A stretch of 64,000 nt of DNA. Origin: Candidatus Nitrosopumilus sp. (GTDB lineage Archaea; Thermoproteota; Nitrososphaeria; Nitrososphaerales; Nitrosopumilaceae). The notes under the pieces are model-generated. The model was given only the letters and a program-made list of their open reading frames with translations, was not told the DNA's origin and did not search any database. The translations under genes and the position numbers were made by a program. Position 1 is the first letter of the stretch. Each line of letters opens with the position of its first letter. Shown one piece after another: positions 6,839 through 14,790 of the stretch. Where the stretch lies: positions 1-64,000 of the forward strand of contig JAOTSS010000001.1 in the NCBI GenBank assembly GCA_029864805.1, in the 5' to 3' direction.

Positions 6839-7555
6839 TCACTTGATTTGAATTACTGGCTCTCCTTTACCAATTGACATTATGATATCTGCCGGAATCT
6901 CAATTTTTCTGTCTTCTAATGATAATATGACTCTTTTTGGAAGAATGAATGTTCCTTCTTCGATTGTCTCAATCTTTCCAATTCTGCCTGTGTTATTCCC
7001 ACGTGTTACTAGTCCTTGACTGTCTTCTTCTAATTTTATTATTTCAAGAATTTTTACATCTGGAATTTGAATTAAACATGTATCTCCAACATTTACCTTT
7101 TCATCTGAAATAATTGATCGTCCATCATGAAATCCTATCTGGATTTGTCCTTTATTGATCGTAGTTTTGCTGGTGACTATAACTAGTTTTTTTGATTTCT
7201 CTGATTCATTAATCTTTATTGGTTGCAGTAATTTTTCTTTAGTTGGAACCAGACGATAAATATCTGAAACATTTTCCAATTCCACAACATCCATCAATCC
7301 AATTGCATGATGAAGTGATTTTCTTACGATTCCATCAACTTTTACTTTACCTGAATAAATTGCAGTTTTTGCTTCCCTAAGACTTGTTACTATGTTTAAC
7401 ATGTCTCTTAGAAATACTGCTGTTGGTACAGCACGACTTTTTTTATGTGGGCCTGGCTTTACTGTAACTACAAATCTTTTGTTTTTTCTATTAATTCCCC
7501 AAAACTGCGGGGCCATTTGACGTTTGAGTTTTTTACTTCCTGCTATACTTACCAT
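6839..7555 (-). CDS. rps4e: ribosomal protein eS4
   Basis: A 238-residue archaeal/eukaryotic eS4. The N-terminus (GSKKLKRQMAPQFW) and the S4 RNA-binding domain (about residues 40-100) are followed by a C-terminal KOW-type segment. Absent from bacteria, so this gene alone marks the operon as archaeal. Its start overlaps the stop of rpl24 by one base. Confidence 0.95.
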   Translation of the reverse strand: MVSIAGSKKLKRQMAPQFWGINRKNKRFVVTVKPGPHKKSRAVPTAVFLRDMLNIVTSLREAKTAIYSGKVKVDGIVRKSLHHAIGLMDVVELENVSDIYRLVPTKEKLLQPIKINESEKSKKLVIVTSKTTINKGQIQIGFHDGRSIISDEKVNVGDTCLIQIPDVKILEIIKLEEDSQGLVTRGNNTGRIGKIETIEEGTFILPKRVILSLEDRKIEIPADIIMSIGKGEPVIQIK

Positions 7556-7968
7556 TAATTCTCATCTTCCTTTTTTTCAGTTTTTTCTACCTCTTTTGTT
7601 TCTTTAGGCTGGTTACTAGGATTCTTACCCTCTAGTTTTGAAATTCTCCACTTGTCATCAGTATTAAGCGAAGTTACTAGCAGATTAGATGTGTGAATAT
7701 ATACGTCAAATTTATCTCCTTTTGTTTTCTCTTTCTTAATTCCTTCAATTGCAACACTATTTTTTTGAGTAGACACTTTGGATATTTTTCCTTCAACTCC
7801 TTTGAACTCTCCTCTGAGTATGGTTACACTGTCGCCTTCAATTGCACGAACACTTCTTTTTCCGTATTTTTTACGGAGATCTTTCGACAATGTACTTCCA
7901 AGTTGCTTACTTCTTGTATGGAATGTTGCACGATAAATCATATTGTTGCGCATCTTTGTTGGTTTCAT
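7555..7968 (-). CDS. rpl24: ribosomal protein uL24
   Basis: A 137-residue archaeal uL24, with the KOW motif ([23 protein letters not shown], about residues 40-62) that starts 50S assembly at the 5' end of 23S rRNA. The C-terminal 25 residues are a Lys/Glu-rich tail. Placed between rpl14 and rps4e as in other archaea. Confidence 0.95.
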   Translation of the reverse strand: MKPTKMRNNMIYRATFHTRSKQLGSTLSKDLRKKYGKRSVRAIEGDSVTILRGEFKGVEGKISKVSTQKNSVAIEGIKKEKTKGDKFDVYIHTSNLLVTSLNTDDKWRISKLEGKNPSNQPKETKEVEKTEKKEDEN

Positions 7969-7972
7969 TTTC

Positions 7973-8395
7973 TTATACCACCATTGATGCCAAATTAGCT
8001 ACTCTTGGCCATTTTTCAGAAGCTTCTGCTGCTACTGGTCCTTTGATGTCTGTTCCTTTTGTTTCTCCCTCAGGGGTGATTAACACGGCTGCATTATCTT
8101 CAAAACAAACTCTTACACCATTTAACCTGCGAACTGCATATTTTTGTCTAATAATTACTGCTCCGTAGACTTGCTTTCTTAATTCTGCTGGTCCTTTTTT
8201 TACTACCACATTACAGAAATCCCCTACTGCTGCTGCAGGAAGTCTGGACACTCTTGTTTTGTGTCTTGGAACATTGATAATTTCTAAAATTTTAGCACCA
8301 GAGTTATCTGCACATACAATATTTGCACCTACAGGAATTGATCTGGTAACATATGGGCGGAATTCTTCTACTCCTTTACCTGCTTGTTTTGCCAT
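7973..8395 (-). CDS. rpl14: ribosomal protein uL14
   Basis: A 140-residue uL14, with the [11 protein letters not shown] motif near residue 30 and VVVKKGP in the middle, hallmarks of the family. It sits at the subunit interface and contacts 16S rRNA helix 14. The start overlaps the rps17 stop by one base, so coupled translation is likely. Confidence 0.95.
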   Translation of the reverse strand: MAKQAGKGVEEFRPYVTRSIPVGANIVCADNSGAKILEIINVPRHKTRVSRLPAAAVGDFCNVVVKKGPAELRKQVYGAVIIRQKYAVRRLNGVRVCFEDNAAVLITPEGETKGTDIKGPVAAEASEKWPRVANLASMVV

Positions 8396-8718
8396 TATGC
8401 TTTAACCTCTACAACAACATATGAGACTGATTTTGAGATAGGTCTACATTCTGCAGTTAAAACATGATTTCCTGTTTCAACATCAATACACTCTGGTACA
8501 TGTGCATGAATGTTGCTTGTCCCTCTGGCATATCTCTTAAATTTACTAAAGTAAATTGGTGCATCTTTTTGTAATGTGATAGTTTGCTTTGCCTTACTTC
8601 CTGTTACTTTACCGTCAAAGAGTTTTCCTCTGATTGATAGATTTCCGTGGAATGGACAATGCTTGTCTGTGCATTGCTCTTTTGGTTCTTTTACTTTAAG
8701 TCCTATATCACGTGTCAT
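8395..8718 (-). CDS. rps17: ribosomal protein uS17
   Basis: A 107-residue archaeal uS17, longer than the bacterial form, with an N-terminal extension (LKVKEPKEQCTDKHCPFHGNL) carrying Cys residues, and the OB-fold core (LFDGKVTGSKAKQTI). It binds the 5' domain of 16S rRNA. Overlaps rnp1 by 4 nt. Confidence 0.95.
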   Translation of the reverse strand: MTRDIGLKVKEPKEQCTDKHCPFHGNLSIRGKLFDGKVTGSKAKQTITLQKDAPIYFSKFKRYARGTSNIHAHVPECIDVETGNHVLTAECRPISKSVSYVVVEVKA

Positions 8719-8981
8719 GCCTTTGCCCCTAATCTGTCAAATGGTCTTTTGGTAATTTTAGTTCCTTCTACAATCACATCTTTGTTCTCAATTGAGAATT
8801 TCCAGCTGTTTGTAGATTTTGCAATTGATTTGACCCCATTTTCTGTATTTATTGTAAGCATTGATTTTGTTTCATTTATGATTCTTCCATTTAATCCTAT
8901 AACTTGAGGATTTGTAGATTTGACAATCTCTGTGTTCAACCCAATGAATTCATGTGATGTTATGTTGTCTGCTGTAATCAT
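8715..8981 (-). CDS. rnp1: ribonuclease P protein component 1 (Rpp29/Pop4)
   Basis: An 88-residue protein of the Rpp29 family: a small Sm-like beta barrel with the conserved HEFIGLNTEIVKSTNPQ and GLNGRIINETKSML segments. It is one of the archaeal protein subunits of RNase P, which removes the 5' leader of pre-tRNAs. Its place between rpl29 and rps17 is the usual archaeal one. Many Euryarchaeota carry a SUI1/eIF1 gene just before it; none is seen here. Confidence 0.85.
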   Translation of the reverse strand: MITADNITSHEFIGLNTEIVKSTNPQVIGLNGRIINETKSMLTINTENGVKSIAKSTNSWKFSIENKDVIVEGTKITKRPFDRLGAKA

Positions 8982-9184
8982 TTTTGTTTTTTCATCTCAT
9001 TTACTCTGGTTAGCATTCTTGCAATGTCGTGACGAAGTGGTTTTAGTTTACCACTCTCTTTTCTTAGTGTGCCTTTTGAAGCGTCAACTCTGAGTTTTGC
9101 TAGTTCACTACGTGCTTCTTGAATCTTACTTTTAAGATCTTTTTCATTTAATTGGTTAATTGTCTTCATGCTTATTCTGGTCAT
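8978..9184 (-). CDS. rpl29: ribosomal protein uL29
   Basis: A 68-residue two-helix uL29 ([21 protein letters not shown], then [21 protein letters not shown]), close to the peptide exit tunnel where it helps dock chaperones and the translocon. Overlaps both neighbours by 4 nt, so it is translated within a tightly coupled series. Confidence 0.93.
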   Translation of the reverse strand: MTRISMKTINQLNEKDLKSKIQEARSELAKLRVDASKGTLRKESGKLKPLRHDIARMLTRVNEMKKQK

Positions 9185-9936
9185 TTTAGTCTGACCTCTT
9201 CTTCTTCTAGGGTTTCAAGTTCTTTCATCTTTTCTTCTTCAAGTGCAATCTGTTCTGATTCTGTTCTTGCTTTAGTCTCTGCTGCAGTTTCGTCTCTCAT
9301 TTTTCCTGTTCCTTTATCTTTGATTTGTTTCGTCTCCATAGCTTTTTCGGTCTTCATTTCAAATTCTGGAACGAGTTTGGCTTTATTGGCAATTCTTATC
9401 CTAATTCCGATTAAACCCATTGCTGTTTTTACATGTGCAATGTCTTCTGCAACAATTACTTCTGCATGGTGACCTGCTCTGGGCAATATCCCTGCTGTAT
9501 GTTTTTCAAATGCAGATCTGTCACCTCTAAGTTTGCCTGAAATGGTAATTTGAACTCCCATAGCACCATTTTCCATAATTTGTTTTAATGTCCACATTGT
9601 TGCCCTTCTAAAAGCAGTGCCTCTTTCAAGATGAGCTGCCATTCTATTACACATTACACTTGGAGCTAATTCTGGTTTTTCAATTTCTACTACTGAAATT
9701 TGTGGATTTTTCAATCCAAAGTCTGCTGCAAGTTTGTCTGTAAGTGCTCTGATTCCAGAACCTTTTCTTCCAATAACAATGCCTGGTCTAGTAACATGTA
9801 GTGCAACTCTTGTACCTACTGGGGTCTTTGCAATCTCTGCATGTGAGAATCCTGCATCCTTAATTGCCTCTCTGAGATAATCTTTGAGAAGCATCATGTT
9901 GTAGTTATCTTTGATTACGTTTTTGACTGCTGACAT
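9181..9936 (-). CDS. rps3: ribosomal protein uS3
   Basis: A 251-residue archaeal uS3. The KH domain GxxG motif appears in [18 protein letters not shown] (about residues 53-70), followed by the C-terminal S3 domain and an unusually Glu/Lys-rich tail from about residue 205. Binds 16S rRNA at the mRNA entry site. Overlaps rpl29 and lies one base after rpl22. Confidence 0.95.
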   Translation of the reverse strand: MSAVKNVIKDNYNMMLLKDYLREAIKDAGFSHAEIAKTPVGTRVALHVTRPGIVIGRKGSGIRALTDKLAADFGLKNPQISVVEIEKPELAPSVMCNRMAAHLERGTAFRRATMWTLKQIMENGAMGVQITISGKLRGDRSAFEKHTAGILPRAGHHAEVIVAEDIAHVKTAMGLIGIRIRIANKAKLVPEFEMKTEKAMETKQIKDKGTGKMRDETAAETKARTESEQIALEEEKMKELETLEEEEVRLK

Positions 9937-9937
9937 G

Positions 9938-10396
9938 TTATACCTCCTGTGCCACCAACTCTACGTGAGTCAATACATTATTTTTGGGAGTTGCTCTTCC
10001 CATAGCCCTTGGAATGAATCTTTTTACAATAACGCCCTTGTGAACAGTAGCATTTACAATTCTTAATCTGTCTAAATCCATTCCCTTGTATTCTGCATTT
10101 GATTCTAAATTGTCTAAAACTTTAATGAATTCCTTTGCTGTTTTTTGTGGATAACGTCCTGCCATCATTCCAGGATCTGCTTTGTGTCCAACCTGATTTT
10201 TATATCTTCTAAATGCGACAGCTCTTTTTTTGTTAATCACTGCAATAAGATAGTCTCTTGCTTTTTCAATTGATAACCCTTTGATGGAAACTGCTACTTC
10301 ACGTGCATGTTTGTGTGAAATGTCTTTTTCTCTTAATGCGGAACGGACATGTTTTGTTGCGTCATAGTTTTGGAAAGCGTAATTGAATCTACTCAT
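9938..10396 (-). CDS. rpl22: ribosomal protein uL22
   Basis: An archaeal uL22 of 152 residues from the ATG at 10396 ([19 protein letters not shown]); a GTG at 10405 overlapping the rps19 stop as GTGA would add three codons and cannot be excluded. The family signature [18 protein letters not shown] is present, and the beta hairpin reaching the exit tunnel lies near the C-terminus. Confidence 0.93.
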   Translation of the reverse strand: MSRFNYAFQNYDATKHVRSALREKDISHKHAREVAVSIKGLSIEKARDYLIAVINKKRAVAFRRYKNQVGHKADPGMMAGRYPQKTAKEFIKVLDNLESNAEYKGMDLDRLRIVNATVHKGVIVKRFIPRAMGRATPKNNVLTHVELVAQEV

Positions 10397-10401
10397 AATA
10401 A

Positions 10402-10797
10402 TCACTTTAGTGGCACGTAGAGACTGGATCTTGATGCGCCTACACCTGGTGCACCGTGTGAAACTCTCTTGTTTGTTATTACATATTCTCCTAAATAATG
10501 TCCAATCATTTCAGATGTGATGCTTACTGGACGAAATTCTTTTCCTGAAAATACATTTACTGTAACACCTACCATATATGGTAAGACGATCAAATCCCTA
10601 ACATGAGTTTTGATTGGATTTTTTACTTTGCCTGCTTTTGCAGCTTTGATTTCCTCAATTAACTTTCTCTTTCCGTCAGTAATTCCTCTTGTAAGGGATC
10701 TTCTTTGTCTAGAGTTGAATAACAAGAATAATTTTTCTAGGGACAAACCATCAAGCTCCTCTTTTGGAATACCTCTGTATAGAAATTCTTTAACCAT
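10402..10797 (-). CDS. rps19: ribosomal protein uS19
   Basis: A 131-residue archaeal uS19 with the conserved core (KTHVRDLIVLPYMVGVTVNV and FRPVSITSEMIGHYLGEYVITNKRVSHGAPGVGAS). Located in the head of the 30S subunit, near the A site. It follows rpl23 after 44 nt; rpl2, normally between them in archaea, is missing here. Confidence 0.95.
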   Translation of the reverse strand: MVKEFLYRGIPKEELDGLSLEKLFLLFNSRQRRSLTRGITDGKRKLIEEIKAAKAGKVKNPIKTHVRDLIVLPYMVGVTVNVFSGKEFRPVSITSEMIGHYLGEYVITNKRVSHGAPGVGASRSSLYVPLK

Positions 10798-10841
10798 CCT
10801 TTTTCTCCTCTGTTAGTGTACTTCGAGTTTTCTGGTCCATA

Positions 10842-11108
10842 TTATAGCATTCCTATCTTTGTTGCCAAATCTCTGGCTTTTGCAGTGTTTTCGAATTGAA
10901 CAAATGCTTTTTTGCCATAAATTGTTCTTGCAGTATTGACGTCAGTGACATTTTCTTTGTAAAGTGCTTTTACAGCTTCGGCAATTTCCGGTTTACTTGC
11001 TGATCGTTCTACAATAAAACAAATCTTGCTTTCGTTTTCTACCATTGCAAACGTTTTTTCAGTAATGTATGGTTTAAGAATAATCTTACCTGCCTGATCT
11101 ATATTCAT
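10842..11108 (-). CDS. rpl23: ribosomal protein uL23
   Basis: An 88-residue uL23 with the typical start IILKPYITEKTFAMVE and the closing NTARTIYGKKAFVQF strand region. It surrounds the peptide exit and is the docking site for SRP. Overlaps rpl4 by 4 nt. Confidence 0.95.
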   Translation of the reverse strand: MNIDQAGKIILKPYITEKTFAMVENESKICFIVERSASKPEIAEAVKALYKENVTDVNTARTIYGKKAFVQFENTAKARDLATKIGML

Positions 11109-11917
11109 TGTATTTTCACCATGACCTCAAGATGCGTTGATTTGATTTTTCCGATTTCTTCAATTGCAGATTTGGAATACACTGTTAATCTAATTGGATC
11201 TGAACCAGGTGCTAAATCCAATACACTCAAATTTTTAACACTCTTTGCTTCTACCCCCGGTAATACTCCTATTGCTTTTTTAATACTTGAATCATCTTTG
11301 GTAACAAACAAAACACTTTTTCCAACTTTTTTACTTCTTCCCCTAAGTCTTGATTGCCCTGAACGTGATTTTCTTGCTTCTAACCTTTTCACATCTTGTG
11401 TTAGTTTTAGAGCATCAAGTATTTTGGTCATTTCGTTTGTTTTTGAAATCGATTCAATGTCATCTGATACGATAATTGGAAACGATTCAATGCCTTCTAT
11501 TTTGTGACCACGTAGTTCGACTAGATCTTTTGATGCAGTTGCAGCAATTGCAGAACACAATGCGAGTTTGTTTTCCTTTTTGTTTAATTTTTTGTAAATT
11601 ACTTTGCCAACAATTGGTGGATGTGCTTGCCTTCCGCCTCTAGTTGATGCGACTTCTGCGCCTTGACCTTGTCTTCCTCCTCCGCCACCACTGCTTCTTG
11701 CAACACGTGAAACACCTTGGCCTGTTGGAGGATCGTTTGAATCTGCAACTACGTCCTGACCTGCAGAAGGATGTCTTCCTTGTGGTTGGAATTTGTGTGA
11801 AGTTAAATTTGTAAAAGCCTTGTGTATTAGTTCTCGTCTAAATGGGGTTGAAAATAATAGTGGTAGTTCTACTTCTCCATCTTTTGTTCCAGTAGTGGTG
11901 TATGTTGCTGTCTTCAT
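11105..11917 (-). CDS. rpl4: ribosomal protein uL4
   Basis: A 270-residue archaeal uL4. The N-terminal part matches the family (VELPLLFSTPFRRELIHKAF); the long loop around residues 60-95 (GGGGGRQGQGAEV) is the extension that lines the exit tunnel. C-terminal domain is standard. Overlaps rpl3 by one base and rpl23 by 4 nt. Confidence 0.95.
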   Translation of the reverse strand: MKTATYTTTGTKDGEVELPLLFSTPFRRELIHKAFTNLTSHKFQPQGRHPSAGQDVVADSNDPPTGQGVSRVARSSGGGGGRQGQGAEVASTRGGRQAHPPIVGKVIYKKLNKKENKLALCSAIAATASKDLVELRGHKIEGIESFPIIVSDDIESISKTNEMTKILDALKLTQDVKRLEARKSRSGQSRLRGRSKKVGKSVLFVTKDDSSIKKAIGVLPGVEAKSVKNLSVLDLAPGSDPIRLTVYSKSAIEEIGKIKSTHLEVMVKIQ

Positions 11918-12909
11918 TATACTACTACCTCCAAAATGTTCGGCTTGTTGACTTTGGCTGGAACATTTCTGATTTGACTTCTCAGTTTGATTAGTCTTCT
12001 ATATGTTCCTGGAACTGAACCTTTTAGAATAATGAAATCTCCCTTCACCAATCCAAAATGCTTGTATCCTCCATCTGGATTGATTTTGATCTTTTCATCA
12101 TCTGTATTTCCCATAATCATAATTCGTTTATCGTATTCTGTTCTTTGATGGAATCCCATTTGTCCTGCCCTCGGTACTGTGTACATGACACTCTGTGGTG
12201 AAATTGGACCTAATGAACCGACTTCTCTGACTGTCTTTCTTGATTTGTGTTGTTTCTTTTTTACTCCCCATCTTTGAATTACTCCTTGCCATCCTTTGCC
12301 TTTGGTAATTGCAGCAACGTCCACACTTGCACCTGTTTCAAAAATTTGATCAATCTTGATTTCTTTTCCAAGCAGTTCTTTTACGTGGGCAAATTGTTTT
12401 TGTATGTCTCCTCCGCTAACTGAAGCTTCAAAAATGTAGGGTTTTTTCTGTTCGAGTCCTGCTGCATGTGGCGAAACTGCAACTATTGCAAAAATCTCTT
12501 TTATTTTTCGAAGGGATTTTTCTGCATTGTCTAATGCCCCTTCTTTGTTTTTTACTGTAATCTCTTTTGATATGTATTTTGGAATATCATCTGCATACAC
12601 ATCAAACTCTGCATGCATTCCATCATGATCTTTTGAATAACCTCTGACTCCTAAAATCAGTACCGGTGGAGTCACTAGAACTGTTCCAAGACTTACAAGC
12701 TGCTTTCCTGCATTTGGAACTTTGTCTCTATCATCAATACTTACTATCTGAACGCATCCTGCCTTGAAACCACAATGAGCCAGAATCTTTGGCTCTTCTG
12801 AATCTAATTTTGGCCATGCTCTAATGCGAGCCTCCATACTTTTTGCACGTACTCTTGGTGAATATGCAAGACTTCCTCTACGTGGTTGATGGTTTTTTCT
12901 AGCGCCCAT
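11917..12909 (-). CDS. rpl3: ribosomal protein uL3, first gene of ribosomal operon
   Basis: A 330-residue archaeal uL3 starting MGARKNHQPRRGSLAYSPRVRAK, with the GKGWQGVIQRWGV and AGQMGFHQRTEYDKRI segments of the peptidyl-transferase-proximal extension. First gene of a 16-gene minus-strand transcript. The ATG at 12909 is preceded by a TATA-like GTTTAATAG (12935-12943) about 28 nt upstream, so the mRNA is probably nearly leaderless; a 14-nt-spaced GTTAACC inverted repeat lies just beyond it. Confidence 0.95.
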   Translation of the reverse strand: MGARKNHQPRRGSLAYSPRVRAKSMEARIRAWPKLDSEEPKILAHCGFKAGCVQIVSIDDRDKVPNAGKQLVSLGTVLVTPPVLILGVRGYSKDHDGMHAEFDVYADDIPKYISKEITVKNKEGALDNAEKSLRKIKEIFAIVAVSPHAAGLEQKKPYIFEASVSGGDIQKQFAHVKELLGKEIKIDQIFETGASVDVAAITKGKGWQGVIQRWGVKKKQHKSRKTVREVGSLGPISPQSVMYTVPRAGQMGFHQRTEYDKRIMIMGNTDDEKIKINPDGGYKHFGLVKGDFIILKGSVPGTYRRLIKLRSQIRNVPAKVNKPNILEVVV

Positions 12910-12951
12910 AGATAAAACGCGTCTCGATTTCCCTCTATTAAACCATGTGAG

Positions 12952-12989
12952 ACATCGTTAACCACAATAATTTTTATGGTTAACGATGT
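12952..12989. promoter_or_regulatory. BirA-box-like inverted repeat upstream of rpl3
   Basis: A 13-bp perfect inverted repeat (ACATCGTTAACCA ... TGGTTAACGATGT) with a 12-nt centre. Aligned to the BirA-type form it reads TCGTTAACC-N14-GGTTAACGA (12955-12986). It ends about 12 nt upstream of the TATA-like box of rpl3 and 46 nt upstream of its ATG, almost the same geometry as the element before bioB (26400-26431). A terminator for the gene at 13002 is a less likely alternative. Confidence 0.6.
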
Positions 12990-13001
12990 GAGCCTAAAAT
13001 G

Positions 13002-13133
13002 TTATGGCTTTAGCAGATCTGATGCCATGTTCCAAATGGTGATTCCACCAATAATTATTCCTGCAACCCCTAGTACAATTGCAAACAAAAGAAAGTTCTT
13101 TCTTTCTGGCACACTATGAAATACGTTTGACAT
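13002..13133 (-). CDS. 43-aa single-TM protein
   Basis: A 43-residue protein from the ATG at 13133: a polar N-terminus (SNVFHSVPERKN), one hydrophobic helix (about residues 14-35, rich in Ile/Gly) and a short tail. The size and topology resemble small subunits of membrane complexes, but no family is recognised. TATA-like CATAAAA lies about 20-24 nt upstream. It ends just before the operator/promoter of rpl3. Confidence 0.65.
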   Translation of the reverse strand: MSNVFHSVPERKNFLLFAIVLGVAGIIIGGITIWNMASDLLKP

Positions 13134-13314
13134 TAATTATAGTTAGGTGTTTTATGCTGTCGCATTGATTGTTGTTTTTTTAAATATTTGATGACTAACA
13201 TACAAGAAGAAAACGTAGCAAAGAAAGAGACAAAGACCTCAAACCTCGAAACTTTCCACTACATACAATGAAGATCCTACCACAATTCAGAAACAAATCT
13301 CATGAAGTTAGATA

Positions 13315-13473
13315 ATGAATACTGGCAAAGAGTTAGTCGGCATCATTGAAAAGTCAGGTATGATGAAAGGCGCATTGGGATATAGAATCGGAGAGCAGAT
13401 GACTAATTTTGTAGGACATTATCTTGAAAATAAAGGGAGCAATGTAAGAATTAAAAAAATTGATTATCACTGA
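13315..13473 (+). CDS. 52-aa hypothetical protein
   Basis: A 52-residue basic protein from the ATG at 13315 (MNTGKELVGIIEKSGMMKGAL...). Two shorter ORFs precede it in other frames, of 26 codons (13191-13271) and 15 codons (13268-13315), joined by ATGA and TAATG overlaps. A TATA-like TTTAAATATT lies at 13179-13188. Either a coupled micro-operon or a single gene with frameshifts. No family seen. Confidence 0.4.
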   Translation: MNTGKELVGIIEKSGMMKGALGYRIGEQMTNFVGHYLENKGSNVRIKKIDYH

Positions 13474-13555
13474 TCACGAGATTTTTCTCAAATTGCATCA
13501 TGCATGATATTTCTTTTTGTCATAATTTGTATTTGTTAAATCATTTTTTGATTTC

Positions 13556-13737
13556 TTATATTGTCAATACTTCCTTGACGATAAATGCGCCAATTCCAAT
13601 GCCAATAACTATGCCTATCCCGATACAGACAAGATCAAACTTGACTATTTTCTTAAATGGTGCATGCACCATCTTATCCCATGTACTGATCGGATCTTCT
13701 TCAATTTTGTTTTGCCAGCAACATGATCAAAAGTCAT
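13556..13737 (-). pseudogene. small TM protein gene with probable frameshift
   Basis: The ATG at 13737 starts MTFDHVAGK, but the frame soon closes. One frame over, from the A4 run at 13710-13713, an open frame reads NKIEEDPISTWDKMVHAPFKK and then a Gly/Ile-rich transmembrane helix ending at 13556. Adding one A would give one continuous 60-residue membrane protein. Without it, the only intact product is 38 residues from the ATG at 13672. Confidence 0.45.
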
Positions 13738-13741
13738 TTTA

Positions 13742-14026
13742 TTATACAGCCAGCCCCGTTTTCTTTTGCTTTTTTGCAACACATGAACAGCACAATGTTT
13801 CATAAGTCATGCTGTTTTTTGGAACAAACTTGATGCCACAGTTTGTACATGTGTTAAGCAAAATCACACCACTAATGAGTTCGCGGTTGTTTTGTACTTG
13901 AACATCGTTATCTTCATTCCTGATTTTTTCATCTATATTGTCGATATCCTCACTTGAGAGAGATATCTTGAATTCGTCATCTTTTGTAGTGATGTTTGGT
14001 TTGTTGTTATGCTGTTCTTTTGCCAA
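13742..14026 (-). CDS. small zinc-finger-type protein
   Basis: A 94-residue protein with an acidic N-terminal half and two CxxC pairs in the C-terminal half (CTNC ... CCSC, about 25 residues apart), a probable zinc site. Its start overlaps the end of the previous gene by 20 nt, so it is likely co-transcribed with 14007-14336. Family not recognised. Confidence 0.65.
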   Translation of the reverse strand: MAKEQHNNKPNITTKDDEFKISLSSEDIDNIDEKIRNEDNDVQVQNNRELISGVILLNTCTNCGIKFVPKNSMTYETLCCSCVAKKQKKTGLAV

Positions 14027-14336
14027 AATATTTCTCCATTATTTGTAAGACTTCATCAGCGATTATTCCATGTTCGCCTTTATCCCACATTGTCTCTAAC
14101 TCTGCTATCATCTTCTGATTTTCAAGAATTTGTTGCTTTAACATTTCAAGATTTTCTTTGGGATATGCCAATCTTGGAATCATGAAATAGTTATAGTTCA
14201 TCCCAACTACAATAAAGTCATCTTTGTTCAGTTTTATTTTAGAAGAGTGTTTCATTACCTGATTTCCATTGTTGACTTGCATACAACCAGATTCATCAAA
14301 GACAGGTACATTCTTGACTCTAGACATGTTAAGCAT
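14007..14336 (-). CDS. hypothetical protein, possibly C-terminal part of a frameshifted gene
   Basis: A 109-residue ORF from the ATG at 14336 (MLNMSRVKNVPVFDES), ending in a predicted helical region (ENLEMLKQQILENQKMIAEL). The 14255-14455 ORF overlaps its first 82 nt in another frame, and its sequence flows naturally into this one if a −1 shift occurs at the AAAA just before the ATG. Upstream partners in the same operon are the 45-aa gene and the fragment. No family recognised. Confidence 0.6.
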   Translation of the reverse strand: MLNMSRVKNVPVFDESGCMQVNNGNQVMKHSSKIKLNKDDFIVVGMNYNYFMIPRLAYPKENLEMLKQQILENQKMIAELETMWDKGEHGIIADEVLQIMEKYFGKRTA

Positions 14337-14455
14337 TTTACAATCGAAATGCCATCGCTGTTTGGCAACAATGCAAACTTGTGGTCTCCGTACTTGTAGT
14401 TTAATTCATTGTCATCCCAGATACCATTTACAAGTGTCATTTTGCTATAATCCAA
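14255..14455 (-). CDS. upstream ORF overlapping 14007-14336 out of frame
   Basis: A 66-codon ORF with a TTG start at 14455 or ATG at 14440. Its first 45 residues (VNGIWDDNELNYKYGDHKF ... NSDGISIVK) look gene-like, while the last 20, which overlap the next gene, do not. Best read as the 5' part of the gene at 14007-14336, split by a one-base loss or by −1 frameshifting at AAAA (about 14336-14339). Confidence 0.35.
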   Translation of the reverse strand: MDYSKMTLVNGIWDDNELNYKYGDHKFALLPNSDGISIVKCLTCLESRMYLSLMNLVVCKSTMEIR

Positions 14456-14486
14456 AAATGTATCTTCACGTTAGATAGATGTTCCC

Positions 14487-14624
14487 TCATGCTTGTTGGC
14501 TTGCTCTGACATCTTTTTTTAATTTGTCATAGGATTCCAAATATTCTTTCTTCTTCAGATTCTCTGGAATTGTCTTGTTGTTCTTGTTTACTTGTGGTCT
14601 TTTTTCTTTTTTTGATTTTGTCAT
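14487..14624 (-). CDS. 45-aa basic protein
   Basis: A 45-residue highly charged protein from the ATG at 14624 (MTKSKKEKRPQVNKNN ... KKEYLESYDKLKKDV). A TATA-like GATATATGC (about 14645-14653) lies 25 nt before the ATG, supporting a leaderless transcript. A longer 66-codon ORF in another frame over the same DNA (14527-14727) was rejected in its favour. Function unknown; first gene of a small minus-strand operon. Confidence 0.55.
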   Translation of the reverse strand: MTKSKKEKRPQVNKNNKTIPENLKKKEYLESYDKLKKDVRASQQA

Positions 14625-14790
14625 AGTGTAAGTATGCGAATCTAGCATATATCGTTGATCTATTTGTCATGAGAGTATAATTCCTCGGATTAATCTTGTT
14701 TAATGTGAATAGAGGGCCATTAAACATATCACGGGAAAGTCAACAAAAGAAAATATCACAAATCCATTCAATGAAACTCCCAAAATGAAT

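Noticed and set aside
14487..14512. Short MSEQANKHEGTSI reading that stops at TAA and continues in frame toward 14455
   Set aside because: It lies in the 3' end of the 45-aa gene; I first took it as the N-terminus of a gene with a nonsense mutation, but the 45-aa gene explains the DNA better.
14527..14727. 66-codon minus ORF
   Set aside because: A 45-aa ORF in another frame over the same DNA has a TATA-like box at the leaderless distance and better composition.
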